In this document: positions 24,159 to 33,254 of the stretch, piece after piece | How the letters are laid out: each line of letters begins with the position of its first letter | Position numbering within the stretch: position 1 is the stretch's first letter | NCBI GenBank assembly: GCA_030595795.1 | Contig: JAUVCH010000034.1 | Span: 1 to 35,725 of the forward strand | Source: Gammaproteobacteria bacterium | GTDB taxonomy: Bacteria > Pseudomonadota > Gammaproteobacteria > GCA-001735895 | DNA: 35,725 nucleotides | Reading direction: 5' to 3' | Program-made: the position numbers and the translations under genes | Notes under the pieces: model-generated | The model's database searches: none | What the model was told of the DNA's origin: nothing | Seen by the model: the letters and a program-made list of their open reading frames with translations, nothing else

Positions 24159-25418
24159 TTGCTAAATTTTTTTCATGCTGATATAGCTAAAACAGACCCG
24201 CTAGTTAGCGACGCACTTAACGGCGAATTACATCGCCAGCAAACCCAGATCGAACTGATTGCGTCGGAGAATATCGTCAGTAGAGCAGTGCTCGACGCGT
24301 TGGCCCATCCGATTACCAATAAAACTCTGGAAGGTTATCCCGGTAGTCGCTTTCATGGCGGTGGAGAATTTGTCGATATCATAGAGCAGGCTGCTATCGA
24401 TCGAGCGAAAGAATTATTCGCCTGCGATTACGCCAACGTCCAGCCGCATTCCGGCACACAGGCTAACCAGGCGGTATTTTTCGCTACACTTAAACCCGGC
24501 GACAGCATACTCAGTCTGGATCTCGCCGCCGGGGGACATTTAAGCCACGGCGCCGCACCTAACCTGTCGGGACAGTGGTTCGATTCGCATCACTATGGTG
24601 TAGATAAAGAAACCGGTTTAATCGATTACGACGCAGCAGAAAAACTGGCGAAATCGATCCAGCCGAAGCTACTCATCGCCGGCGGTTCCGCCTACCCAAG
24701 AGCCATCGACTTCGAACGACTAAGCCACATCACCAAATCGGTTGGCGCACTGTTTCTGGTTGATATGGCGCATTTTGCCGGACTGGTCGCCGCAGGTGTG
24801 CAGGCGTCACCGATACCACACGCCGACCTGGTAACCTGCACCACCACCAAAACCATGCGTGGCCCGCGCGGCGGCATTATCCTCACACGTGATACCAGCT
24901 GGGCGAAGAAACTACAGTCGGCGATATTCCCCGGCGTGCAGGGCAGCCTGCACAGTCAAATCATCGCAGCCAAGGCAGTGTGCCTGGGTGAAGCACTAAG
25001 CGACGAATTCAAAACCTACGGAAAACAGGTGCTGGAGAACGCCAGGACTCTGGCGCAGGTTTTATCCGATAGAGGATTTAACCTGGTCGGCGGCGGAACC
25101 GATAGCCACATGGTGCTACTCAATTTTTCCAATCGGGATTTAAGGGGTCAGCAAGTTCAGGATATGCTGGCCAAAGCCAATATAACCTCAAACAAGAACC
25201 CTGTTCCGTTTGATTCGAAAAAGCCCTCCGAATGGGCCGGCCTCAGACTCGGCGTATCTGCAGCGACTACCCGTGGTCTTGGGAAGAACGAATTCATCGA
25301 ACTGGGCGGCATCATCGCTACGCTGTTTGAGAATTGCGAACAGCAGGATAAAGCTGTAGTTGAAGCTAGTCGAAGCAGGGTTTTGGCCTTGTGTGAGCGT
25401 TTTCCGATTTATCAGTAA
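24159..25418 (+). CDS. glyA: Serine hydroxymethyltransferase (divergent paralogue)
   Basis: A PLP enzyme of 419 residues interconverting serine plus THF with glycine plus methylene-THF. It shows IELIASENIVSRAVL, NVQPHSGTQANQAVF, the aspartate LVDMAHFAGLVAAG and the PLP lysine K231 in TCTTTKTMRGPRGG. The segments AGGHLSHGAAPNLSGQW and HHYGVDKETGLIDYD differ from the E. coli-type sequence and recall glyA paralogues of Alphaproteobacteria, so a side-role or horizontal origin is possible. The start is TTG behind GGAG with good spacing; no ATG gives a complete N-terminus. A perfect 12-bp hairpin follows the stop. Confidence 0.93.
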   Translation: MLNFFHADIAKTDPLVSDALNGELHRQQTQIELIASENIVSRAVLDALAHPITNKTLEGYPGSRFHGGGEFVDIIEQAAIDRAKELFACDYANVQPHSGTQANQAVFFATLKPGDSILSLDLAAGGHLSHGAAPNLSGQWFDSHHYGVDKETGLIDYDAAEKLAKSIQPKLLIAGGSAYPRAIDFERLSHITKSVGALFLVDMAHFAGLVAAGVQASPIPHADLVTCTTTKTMRGPRGGIILTRDTSWAKKLQSAIFPGVQGSLHSQIIAAKAVCLGEALSDEFKTYGKQVLENARTLAQVLSDRGFNLVGGGTDSHMVLLNFSNRDLRGQQVQDMLAKANITSNKNPVPFDSKKPSEWAGLRLGVSAATTRGLGKNEFIELGGIIATLFENCEQQDKAVVEASRSRVLALCERFPIYQ

Positions 25419-25420
25419 TG

Positions 25421-25455
25421 ATCATGGGGTCATATTTGACCCCATGATTGTTTTC
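25421..25455 (+). terminator. Strong terminator after glyA
   Basis: ATCATGGGGTCA (25421-25432) and TGACCCCATGAT (25437-25448) form a perfect 12-bp stem with a TATT loop, followed by TGTTTTC. It begins two bases after the stop codon. Confidence 0.85.
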
Positions 25456-25554
25456 AAAAAGTTGAAGCACCGATTGAATCGATAGCTAGAACTGGCAATA
25501 GCCGTATATGAATTCTACTGATAATCACAACTGTTTGAGGGGTTGTCGCATGTT

Positions 25555-26037
25555 TTACTGGTTACAATCCGCTACCACAACTCGTTCATTTATTATCAGT
25601 TTCTTAGTGCTCTTAATCTCAATAAACTGATATGGCGAGGTCAACATCTGGTTGGTGAAACAGCTGTCACCAGGTTTAGTTAGCACAATTCCCAGCTCAA
25701 TATAATCACCATGATCCTCAACATATTCTGCACCGATAGAGTAACCCCCGCTACTACGCCCGCCCATACTCAGTAATGCTGCCTGGCTTGAGTGAAAGTC
25801 TACTGTGTGCTCGGTTACGGATTGTATATAAATTGCAAGTGCTGAGTTCAATGAGGCCTGGTCCGAAAACACTGTGATTTTTTTATTTTCTTGCCTGCCA
25901 TTAATATTGTTATCACCAGAAACTATTTCCAGGTAAGTTACACTCGGAATTGGGCTGGTTGTATTAGGGATTGCTTTACAATTAACTAATAAAGGTAAAA
26001 AAACGATCAATAAAAGAGTGGGCGATTTTATTAGCAT
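25555..26037 (-). CDS. Lipoprotein-like protein with PrcB C-terminal-type domain
   Basis: A 160-residue protein with a hydrophobic leader ending LLVNC, a possible lipobox with cysteine at residue 20. The C-terminal half (ALLSMGGRSSGGYSIGAEYV, then LTKPGDSCFTNQMLTSPYQF) fits the PrcB C-terminal domain, a small beta domain found in protease-complex subunit PrcB and in many secreted proteins of unknown role. It is the last gene of the RND efflux transcript, 12 bases after another small lipoprotein. Function is unknown. The 136 bases between it and glyA contain the glyA hairpin. Confidence 0.75.
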   Translation of the reverse strand: MLIKSPTLLLIVFLPLLVNCKAIPNTTSPIPSVTYLEIVSGDNNINGRQENKKITVFSDQASLNSALAIYIQSVTEHTVDFHSSQAALLSMGGRSSGGYSIGAEYVEDHGDYIELGIVLTKPGDSCFTNQMLTSPYQFIEIKSTKKLIINERVVVADCNQ

Positions 26038-26049
26038 TACGAAAACTTC

Positions 26050-26448
26050 CTATGGGCTTAGCTGGTTTTCAATATATGCAGAAATTTCTCGACTATTTCT
26101 TATCTCAACAACACCCCTTACCACAGAGCCTCGTTTTATATCATCGCCAACTGGAATACGAATATTTCCTGTTGAAACTTCTACTCCATCAATCTGCCAG
26201 GTTATATTGATCCAGTTACCAGCGTAAGCTCTTACAGGAAACGTCGTACTACATTCTGCATGTGAAATGATATAGCTACATCCAAATATCCCATGGTTCT
26301 TTTCAACTTTTAACTGCACACTTTTCAAATAATCATTGCTGCTGTTTCGAATAATTATTTCATTTATTGAGTAGTCATAGATTTCGGATTTATCCATGGT
26401 TGCGCAAGAGGCGAGAAATAGTGGCAGTAAAATAATGCCCTTACTCAT
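26050..26448 (-). CDS. Small lipoprotein of the RND operon, unknown function
   Basis: A 132-residue protein with a clear lipoprotein signal (LLPLFLASCAT, acylated C15). The mature part is beta-rich (YSINEIIIRNSSNDYLKSVQ, then WINITWQIDGVEVSTGNIRI) and contains two further cysteines that could pair (GIFGCSYIISHAECS). I do not recognise a family. It starts 30 bases after the RND permease stop and precedes the PrcB-like gene by 12 bases, so it probably belongs to the efflux transcript and would sit in the outer or inner membrane facing the periplasm. Confidence 0.75.
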   Translation of the reverse strand: MSKGIILLPLFLASCATMDKSEIYDYSINEIIIRNSSNDYLKSVQLKVEKNHGIFGCSYIISHAECSTTFPVRAYAGNWINITWQIDGVEVSTGNIRIPVGDDIKRGSVVRGVVEIRNSREISAYIENQLSP

Positions 26449-26478
26449 AGAAAAACACTGCTTGAAAGATGAGAGAGG

Positions 26479-29400
26479 CTATTCAACTCCGACCCTATAT
26501 AATACTTTGTACATAACTGGAACAAACAATAGTGTTAACACGGTCGCGAACAACAAACCGAAGATAATACTAATTGCCATAGGCTCCCACATCAAACCGC
26601 CTCCCAGCCATAACGGAATCAAACCCAGGGAAGTAGTTGCGGTAGTCAACAGGATAGGCCGAAACCTTTGCAGGGCGGCTTCAACTATGGCTTTATAGGG
26701 TGTTCTTTTATTTTCAACCTGTTCAATTTCGATTCTATCTAGCATTACAATTCCGTTGTTTATGACAATTCCTGCCAGCGAGATAACACCCAGGAATGCC
26801 ATAAAGCCGAAATATGAACCTGTAATCAATAAACCAATAATTACACCAATCAAACCCAGAGGTATCGTAGCCAAAATAATGAATGGCTTTCGAATAGAGT
26901 TAAACTGTGCAATCAATAGCAAAATAATGATAAATATTGAAAGGGGTATTTTGTCAATAACCGCACCCATTGCACTACTGCTCCCTTCCGCATCACCACC
27001 CAGCTCATAGTTATAACCGGAGGGCCAGCTATCTCTGAGAGGGTTGAGTTTGGGTACTAGCATATTAACGATTTGAGTGGCGGTATAGCCATCTTTTACA
27101 TCGGATGCGATAGTAATGGTTCTATTGAGATCACGTCTGATGATCTTTGTTGTCTGCCAAACCACATTTACATCGGCGACCTGCTTTAAGGGAATGTTTT
27201 TGGCATTTTGCTGGGCAAAAATATTTAGCGACTCGAGGTCCTCTACAGTCAGGCTACCGGAGGTTTCATCCTGCATAAAAATAGGGATAACCTTGTCGCC
27301 CTGACGGAAAGACCCGGATTGTTTGCCGCCAAGCACAGTCTGTAATGATGTCGCTATATCTTGATTGGTAACACCTGCTATTTGAGCTTTGCTGAGATTT
27401 ATGTCAACCACCAGCTTTTTGGAGCGCATGCCCCAGTCATCCGAAATGCTTTTGGTGCCCGGGATTTCCCGCAGCAAAGCCTTCACCTGGGCCATATTCC
27501 TGTACAACTCATTAATATCTTTGCCCACCAGTCGAACCTCGATTGGGTTAGCAGAGCCTCCGCCACTCACAAGTCTGGAGGCCTTGTAGCTGACATCGGG
27601 AAAATGATCGAAAATATACTGATCAACTTCTCGAATGACGTCATCGTTTGCCTCATCCGAACTGGTATTTAAAAGGATGTGTGCGGCGTGAGGGCTCGAT
27701 TCTGGCGCCGTATAACCCAGGTCATACTTCGGTGCGCCCGCACCAACATAAGATGACCAGCCAACGACACCTTGCCGGGTATCCCCAGTTGCTGCTTCGC
27801 CAATATATAAACGAGTTTTAACCATATTTTCAATATCGTTTACCACAGCCTTGGTAGTTTCAATATCGGTCCCAAGCGGCAGTTCCAAATTGACTGTCAC
27901 CAGTGCGCGATCACTCTTGGCCATGAATATACTGGGAATAAATTTCATCGCATAAATACATAGAAAAAATATCAGCAGAATTACCGCTATGGTGCTAAAC
28001 GGACGATATAAACTGAACACAAGGACCTTGTTGTAGTAAACGCTTAGCTTGTCAAAAACACTGATTTTTTTCTGCGTGTTTATGGTCACCTTTAAAACGT
28101 AAACACATAGAAGGGTAATCAAGGTAATGGATAAAAACCAGGAACTGAGCAAGGCGAAAGTGAGCACAATAAATATATTGCCCATAATTTCACCGAGTAC
28201 AGACTCAGCCAGATAAAAAGCCATAAAGGCCGCTGAAGTGGTTAGCGAAGACGTTAATAATGGGATGAGTAATTCTTTAGAGGAGGCTATGGAAGATTCC
28301 AGGGCAGACACGCCCTTTTCCATTTTAACCAAAATGGATTCTGACATCACGATCGCATTATCTACCAGCATACCCAGAGCGATTATTAACGAAGCGAGGG
28401 TGACTTTATTTAAACCTATGTCAAAAATTGACATCAATAATAATGCAGTCACCAGCGTGACTGGAATCAGTGACGCTACTACCATCCCGGTTCTAAAGCC
28501 GAGAAACAACAGCATAACAAATAACACCACAGCGACGGATTGCAACAAATTACCCAGGAAATCGTTCACCGATTTTTCCACCACATAATCCTGAGAAACT
28601 ACTCGCATAATATTGACGCCATGCGGATAAGCCTGCAGATATTGTTTTATCTTGTTGTCTACCTGCTGCCCCATGCTGATGATATTGCCACCATCTATCA
28701 GGTTGACGGCGATAGCCATGCCAGTTTTGCCGTTAATGGATACCGTGTTTATTTGTGGTTCAACATAAGCATGCCGTACCTTTGCCACGTCACGCAGCCT
28801 GATAATCGCTTCCCCCGAATTCACGACGATAATATTTTCGAGATCTTCCAATGCTACGAAGCTACCAGTCGGCTCTATGATAATGACTCGACCAGAAATC
28901 GTAATGCTTCCACCCGGCACAATAATATTGGTACTGGAAATAATGTCCTGAAGTTTTCGTTGAGTCAGACCAGATGTTGCCAGGCGAGAAGCATCGAACT
29001 CGACATAAATCCGCTCATCCTGGACACCACTGATTTCCACCTTTCCGACGTCAGGCAAACGAATCAAATCATCACGAATCTCATCCGCGATATCTTTCAT
29101 TTGACTGAAACTGTAACCTTCTGCGGTTAACCCTATAATAATGCCGAAAACATCACCCAGTTCATCCTTGAATGTTACATTCGAGCCTTCGGGCAATTGA
29201 CTTTTTACATCGTCAACCTTGCGTCGAATTCGGTCGTATATAGGCTGCAAATCAAACTCACTTTCCTTGATAGCGACGTTTATAATGGATATACCCGTTC
29301 GAGATTCACTTTTGATGTAATCCAGTTCAGCAACTTCCTGTACCACCTTTTCAATTTTATCGGTGATCAGGTTTTCCATGCGTTCTGGACTTGCCCCTGG

Positions 29401-29550
29401 ATATGAGGTCACAATATTGACAACGCGGATTAAGAATGGAGGCATGTCGTCCCTGGGCATTTCATCAAACACGGAAATACCTGAAAACATCAGCATTACA
29501 AGAATAGCCAGTGTTAAGACATGATTTTTTATGGCGAATTGTGTGATCAT
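26479..29550 (-). CDS. RND-family efflux permease
   Basis: A 1023-residue inner-membrane transporter of the AcrB superfamily. It has 12 predicted helices: a lone N-terminal helix, a large periplasmic loop (residues about 30-330), five further helices, then the same pattern repeated in the second half. Signatures include TSYPGASPERMENLITDKIE and LGGDAEGS. In helix 4 the AcrB Asp-Asp pair is Asp-Asn (LGMLVDNAIVM). In helix 10 the position of AcrB's lysine reads ININNG-like (GIVINNGIVMLD), so the proton relay differs from AcrB. It follows the adaptor gene by 15 bases. Substrate is unknown; hydrophobic compounds or lipids are plausible. Confidence 0.93.
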   Translation of the reverse strand: MITQFAIKNHVLTLAILVMLMFSGISVFDEMPRDDMPPFLIRVVNIVTSYPGASPERMENLITDKIEKVVQEVAELDYIKSESRTGISIINVAIKESEFDLQPIYDRIRRKVDDVKSQLPEGSNVTFKDELGDVFGIIIGLTAEGYSFSQMKDIADEIRDDLIRLPDVGKVEISGVQDERIYVEFDASRLATSGLTQRKLQDIISSTNIIVPGGSITISGRVIIIEPTGSFVALEDLENIIVVNSGEAIIRLRDVAKVRHAYVEPQINTVSINGKTGMAIAVNLIDGGNIISMGQQVDNKIKQYLQAYPHGVNIMRVVSQDYVVEKSVNDFLGNLLQSVAVVLFVMLLFLGFRTGMVVASLIPVTLVTALLLMSIFDIGLNKVTLASLIIALGMLVDNAIVMSESILVKMEKGVSALESSIASSKELLIPLLTSSLTTSAAFMAFYLAESVLGEIMGNIFIVLTFALLSSWFLSITLITLLCVYVLKVTINTQKKISVFDKLSVYYNKVLVFSLYRPFSTIAVILLIFFLCIYAMKFIPSIFMAKSDRALVTVNLELPLGTDIETTKAVVNDIENMVKTRLYIGEAATGDTRQGVVGWSSYVGAGAPKYDLGYTAPESSPHAAHILLNTSSDEANDDVIREVDQYIFDHFPDVSYKASRLVSGGGSANPIEVRLVGKDINELYRNMAQVKALLREIPGTKSISDDWGMRSKKLVVDINLSKAQIAGVTNQDIATSLQTVLGGKQSGSFRQGDKVIPIFMQDETSGSLTVEDLESLNIFAQQNAKNIPLKQVADVNVVWQTTKIIRRDLNRTITIASDVKDGYTATQIVNMLVPKLNPLRDSWPSGYNYELGGDAEGSSSAMGAVIDKIPLSIFIIILLLIAQFNSIRKPFIILATIPLGLIGVIIGLLITGSYFGFMAFLGVISLAGIVINNGIVMLDRIEIEQVENKRTPYKAIVEAALQRFRPILLTTATTSLGLIPLWLGGGLMWEPMAISIIFGLLFATVLTLLFVPVMYKVLYRVGVE

Positions 29551-29565
29551 GGGTAACTTTTTAGC

Positions 29566-30657
29566 TCATTTCAAAAGTCTTACGCTCATGCCTTCTTCAA
29601 GGCTTGAAACACCGGCCGTAATCACCTTGTCGCCAATGTTAATACCACTGGTTATTTCAAAACCTTTATCAGTCATCCGGCCAATCTCGACGGGAACTTT
29701 TTTTACCTTTCCAAGCCCATCCCCTGAATCGACGACCAATAAAACATAATTACCTGATCCATCTTTTGCAACTGAATGCACGGGTACCACAAGTACAGAT
29801 TTTGCATTATCAGTCTGAAAATTAAACTTTACATTTGCAGGCATACCGGGGCGAATGGCTTTTGTCGGACTGCTGATGATGACAGTAACTGGATAAGTAG
29901 AGGATTCAGAACTTACGGTGTATGCAACTTCTGTGACAACTCCATTAAACGGCGTATCGGTAATTGAAGGCAGTAAGATTTGAGCTGATTGTCCTGTCTT
30001 GACTTGTGCTATGTACTGCTCCGGCATTCCCACTTCGACAGAAAGTGCATCACCGTTTTGAATTAGAGTCACAACCTGGCCAGCCTGAATATTTTCATTT
30101 ACCGATACATTTTTCGATAACACAATCCCTGCCGTAGGCGATTCAAGCTGATAGTATCCTAGCTCCCGCTGTGTAAGGCTTAATGCTCGTTTTTCGGTTT
30201 CATAGCTGGCAGTAGCATTAGAAAATTTTTCCTTAGCCGCTTCGTATTCACTCAAAGGTACATTGTTATTTTCGTATAGCCCTCTTATCCGATTTAAATT
30301 AGAGCCAGCAGTTTCTTCCTGGGCTTTAGCTTTTCCCAACGATAGTACTTGCTTATCAAGCTTTAGCTCGGCATCACTACTATCAAGTTTTGCAATCAAG
30401 TCACCTTTTTTAATTCGCTTTCCTGGAACTGCATTGAGTCGTAATACTGTGCCCCCCACCTTGAAACTTAATTCAGTTTCTTCATCCGCTTTGGTTATAC
30501 CCGTTAACTTTAGGCTTCTGTCGCTACTAAAGCTGTTGACCAGCTCAAATCGAACAGGACGAATAATCTCGGCTTGTTGCTCTGGTTCGTCAGAGCAAGC
30601 TACCAACAGTGTCAATCCTATTCCAGTAAGAAAAAGCTGCCGAATAGACAAAGCCAT
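29566..30657 (-). CDS. RND efflux periplasmic adaptor (membrane fusion protein), lipoprotein
   Basis: A 363-residue adaptor with a lipoprotein signal (GIGLTLLVACSDE, C21). The order is typical: a first barrel strand and lipoyl half (ELSFKVGGTVLRLNAVPGKR), a helical hairpin (about 95-160), the second lipoyl half (LESPTAGIVLSKNVSVNENI), then beta-barrel and membrane-proximal domains ending GDKVITAGVSSLEEGMSVRL. It links the inner-membrane permease to the outer-membrane channel encoded just before it. Gaps to neighbours are 23 and 15 bases, so all three components are made together. Confidence 0.94.
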   Translation of the reverse strand: MALSIRQLFLTGIGLTLLVACSDEPEQQAEIIRPVRFELVNSFSSDRSLKLTGITKADEETELSFKVGGTVLRLNAVPGKRIKKGDLIAKLDSSDAELKLDKQVLSLGKAKAQEETAGSNLNRIRGLYENNNVPLSEYEAAKEKFSNATASYETEKRALSLTQRELGYYQLESPTAGIVLSKNVSVNENIQAGQVVTLIQNGDALSVEVGMPEQYIAQVKTGQSAQILLPSITDTPFNGVVTEVAYTVSSESSTYPVTVIISSPTKAIRPGMPANVKFNFQTDNAKSVLVVPVHSVAKDGSGNYVLLVVDSGDGLGKVKKVPVEIGRMTDKGFEITSGINIGDKVITAGVSSLEEGMSVRLLK

Positions 30658-30680
30658 TAAACTACTCCTAAACCCGTGGA

Positions 30681-33068
30681 TTAATTAAAATATTGTTCGA
30701 GGCGGTTTAGGTAAGCCGCCTGTTCCTGTACATTACTAAGCAGAAAAAATTTGCCAACTGCTCGTTCCATTTTCAATACAGTCAATAAGTAATCATAAAT
30801 AGAATTGAGTGCTTTTTGATCCGCAATAACAGCCGTTTTTTGCGCGTCCGATAATTCGGCCACTGAGGCCTTGCCCTGACTATAGGCATCCTGGACAAGT
30901 GCCAGGCTTTTACCGGCAAATTCTGCAGATCGCCGCGATGACTTCAGGTTGACTGCCTGGGTGACTAAATCTAGCAAAGCCGCGCGTACTTTAAATTCCA
31001 GCGATTGGTGCGTTTGCAGACGCTGATCTTTTAGTTGCATTATCTCGTTCGCCGCCTGCTTGCCCTCGACGCTGATTGAACCCCCTTCATACAGTGGCCA
31101 TGAAAAATTCACGCTTGCCGACCAGGTATCATCATCAGGGTCAACACCAGATACCGCAGAACCTGCACCGCTGCGGGTAAACATATGTTGGGTTTCGGCC
31201 ACCAGGTTGACATCAGGCAGGTAATGTTTTTTTCTGTTCGAGGTAAGACGTCTTTTTTGGGCATTAATGCTGGCATTAATCTGTAAAATTTCAGGCGAAT
31301 TCTTCATTGCCTCGTCCACCAGAAAAGCGGTGAATTTCTCTAATGCTGACGGGCTATCAACATAGGTTCGAATCGTACCTTTCAGGTAATTTGCATAAAC
31401 ACCCCGGGTCAGGGATATTTCCTGCAGTGTAAACTTATCACTCAGACTGTAATTTAATATCTGATTTAACTGTATTTGCGAGAGCTTATATTGATTAAAC
31501 GCAGATAAGTGATCCGTAGTTGCGGTGGCTAATTGGCTTTCCCAGAAATAAACATCTGAACGCCCGGAAAAACCCACTGCCTCCCTTTGTTTGGCAATAG
31601 TTAAATTTTGCCGGGTTATTTTAACATTTTCCTGCTGGATACTACGCCCGGTTTTCGCCTTTAAAACGGTAAAATAGGCCGTTGCCGCATCAAGGATAAC
31701 ATCCAGCTTTTGTTGCTCAAGACTATACTGTGAGGCATCTAATAAATACTGTTGAATATCGACATTACCGGACTGACCCTCTGAGAAAATCAACTGTTGG
31801 AGCTTTAAAGTTCCCGACGTTGTTGTTTCAGCTTGCTGACCAAATGACGCCTCGGCACGGTCTTCGTCAATCCGAGTACCTGTTGCATTAAATGATAAAG
31901 ACGGGTAGTTACTAGACTGCGCAAGCTCAACATTTAATTGTGAACCTTTAACCTTGTCAACCTGAAGGGCGAGAGCAAGGTTACTATCGAGAGCTGCCTG
32001 TATGGCCTGTTTAAGAGTTAATAGTCCCCCTGTAGTGTCGGCAAACTCATTAACCAGAACTGCTTCCGATAACAGGCTAAATGGAGGGGATAAATCAATT
32101 TCTTGAGCGGTCTCCATATTAATAGTTAAATATTCTTCAAAACTAATATGTGCCGGAAGAGTCGAGGCGTTTTTACCACTCAAAATGGCTTCAATATTCA
32201 AAGCGAGTCGCCGCACTAACTTATCGAAAGGCTGTTTAGGGGCTATTGCGGCAAGAATGCCATGCTCTACATCGGCGACTGATGAACCAAAGCTGGGGAT
32301 TTTTCGGGCATTTAGGCGCTTTATCAATCTGATCTTATCCTTGCCTTCAAGTCTTCCCAAATAACTTAAATAAACCGCATCTACATTTTGTAAGTTATTA
32401 ATGACGCCGGTTATTGACCGGTCAACCGGTATCGTAACAAACTCGGTTTTATTTCTACTCATTAATGCTGTTAACGGCGACTGATCATTAAGTTTCTCTT
32501 TATCCAGCACTAGCTCAAGCAGGTCTTTGCTCGCTACTATTGCTACACGGCGATAAGGAAATAACCGGTAAAATTCACCCAGGTCATTGGTAATAGAACG
32601 ATTAAAAAGAATATAGGAAAGATTACTAACACCCGATGTACTCTGCTTTGTCAGGTTGATCTGAAGCTGGTCTGCGACTCCAATTGCAATAACAGGTTTA
32701 TCATAACGTTTTTGATGTAGCACAGCAGCGCTAGATATTACTCCTGCCACGATAATAATATCGACATCGCGATCTTTTGTAAGCAGAGAATAGTTGTTTA
32801 TGCTTTGGCTAGCAGACCAGTTCGAAAAAAGTATTTTTCCTTCTGGTATGCCAATTTGGTATTTTGAGCCAAGTAAGCTTGATAGCTCTTGGCGTAACTT
32901 GCCGATAAATACCTGTTGTTGATCACCCCGTCCATCAACAAGCATACCGATCTGTATGCCTTCTTTAGCCCAATTATTATGGCTAAATAATAAAAGTCCT
33001 ACTAAAAGAAGATATTGCCAGACACAGGTATTTACAAGTTCACCATGAAAAATACGAGTGGAAATCAT
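30681..33068 (-). CDS. Fusion of ABC-substrate-binding-like domain with TolC-type outer membrane channel
   Basis: A 795-residue protein, far longer than TolC (about 470). After a signal peptide (QYLLLVGLLLFS) residues 36-325 form a periplasmic-binding-protein-like domain: IQIGMLVDGRGD, DVDIIIVAGVISSAAVL, PVIAIGVADQLQ, RRVAIVASKDLLEL and IPSFGSSVADVEHGILAAI. This resembles the ABC_sub_bind (TrpX-like) family. From about residue 348 the outer-membrane efflux repeat follows: LTLKQAIQAALDSNLAL, QLIFSEGQSG, LPDVNLVAETQ and NFSWPLYEGGS. It heads the operon with adaptor and permease, so it should be the outer-membrane channel, with the extra domain as a periplasmic sensor, gate or substrate collector; that role is inferred. 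The start is ATG. Confidence 0.9.
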   Translation of the reverse strand: MISTRIFHGELVNTCVWQYLLLVGLLLFSHNNWAKEGIQIGMLVDGRGDQQQVFIGKLRQELSSLLGSKYQIGIPEGKILFSNWSASQSINNYSLLTKDRDVDIIIVAGVISSAAVLHQKRYDKPVIAIGVADQLQINLTKQSTSGVSNLSYILFNRSITNDLGEFYRLFPYRRVAIVASKDLLELVLDKEKLNDQSPLTALMSRNKTEFVTIPVDRSITGVINNLQNVDAVYLSYLGRLEGKDKIRLIKRLNARKIPSFGSSVADVEHGILAAIAPKQPFDKLVRRLALNIEAILSGKNASTLPAHISFEEYLTINMETAQEIDLSPPFSLLSEAVLVNEFADTTGGLLTLKQAIQAALDSNLALALQVDKVKGSQLNVELAQSSNYPSLSFNATGTRIDEDRAEASFGQQAETTTSGTLKLQQLIFSEGQSGNVDIQQYLLDASQYSLEQQKLDVILDAATAYFTVLKAKTGRSIQQENVKITRQNLTIAKQREAVGFSGRSDVYFWESQLATATTDHLSAFNQYKLSQIQLNQILNYSLSDKFTLQEISLTRGVYANYLKGTIRTYVDSPSALEKFTAFLVDEAMKNSPEILQINASINAQKRRLTSNRKKHYLPDVNLVAETQHMFTRSGAGSAVSGVDPDDDTWSASVNFSWPLYEGGSISVEGKQAANEIMQLKDQRLQTHQSLEFKVRAALLDLVTQAVNLKSSRRSAEFAGKSLALVQDAYSQGKASVAELSDAQKTAVIADQKALNSIYDYLLTVLKMERAVGKFFLLSNVQEQAAYLNRLEQYFN

Positions 33069-33254
33069 AGCAAGAGGCTACTCCATTAATCGGTCGAAAA
33101 ATTAATCTCTGATTTTAAAATCTGGCTCGATAGCAATTAAAGAATCGACACCTACAGATTTGATGATTTCAACACCCCAAAATTTTATTAACGTGAAATT
33201 ATGGCTTTGAAGTATTCAGATGAAAAAAGGAATAGATTATACACAGTATGAATG
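33069..33254 (-). promoter_or_regulatory. Promoter and leader region of the RND operon
   Basis: On the minus strand a TATAAT hexamer lies at 33236-33241, about 170 bases before the first operon gene and just after the pldA stop, with a weak TGGTTA -35 (33258-33263, 16-base spacing). The leader contains the perfect palindrome GATTTTAAAATC (33111-33122) and ATTAAT on both sides of CGGTCGAAAA. No terminator hairpin for pldA is seen, so read-through is possible. Confidence 0.35.
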
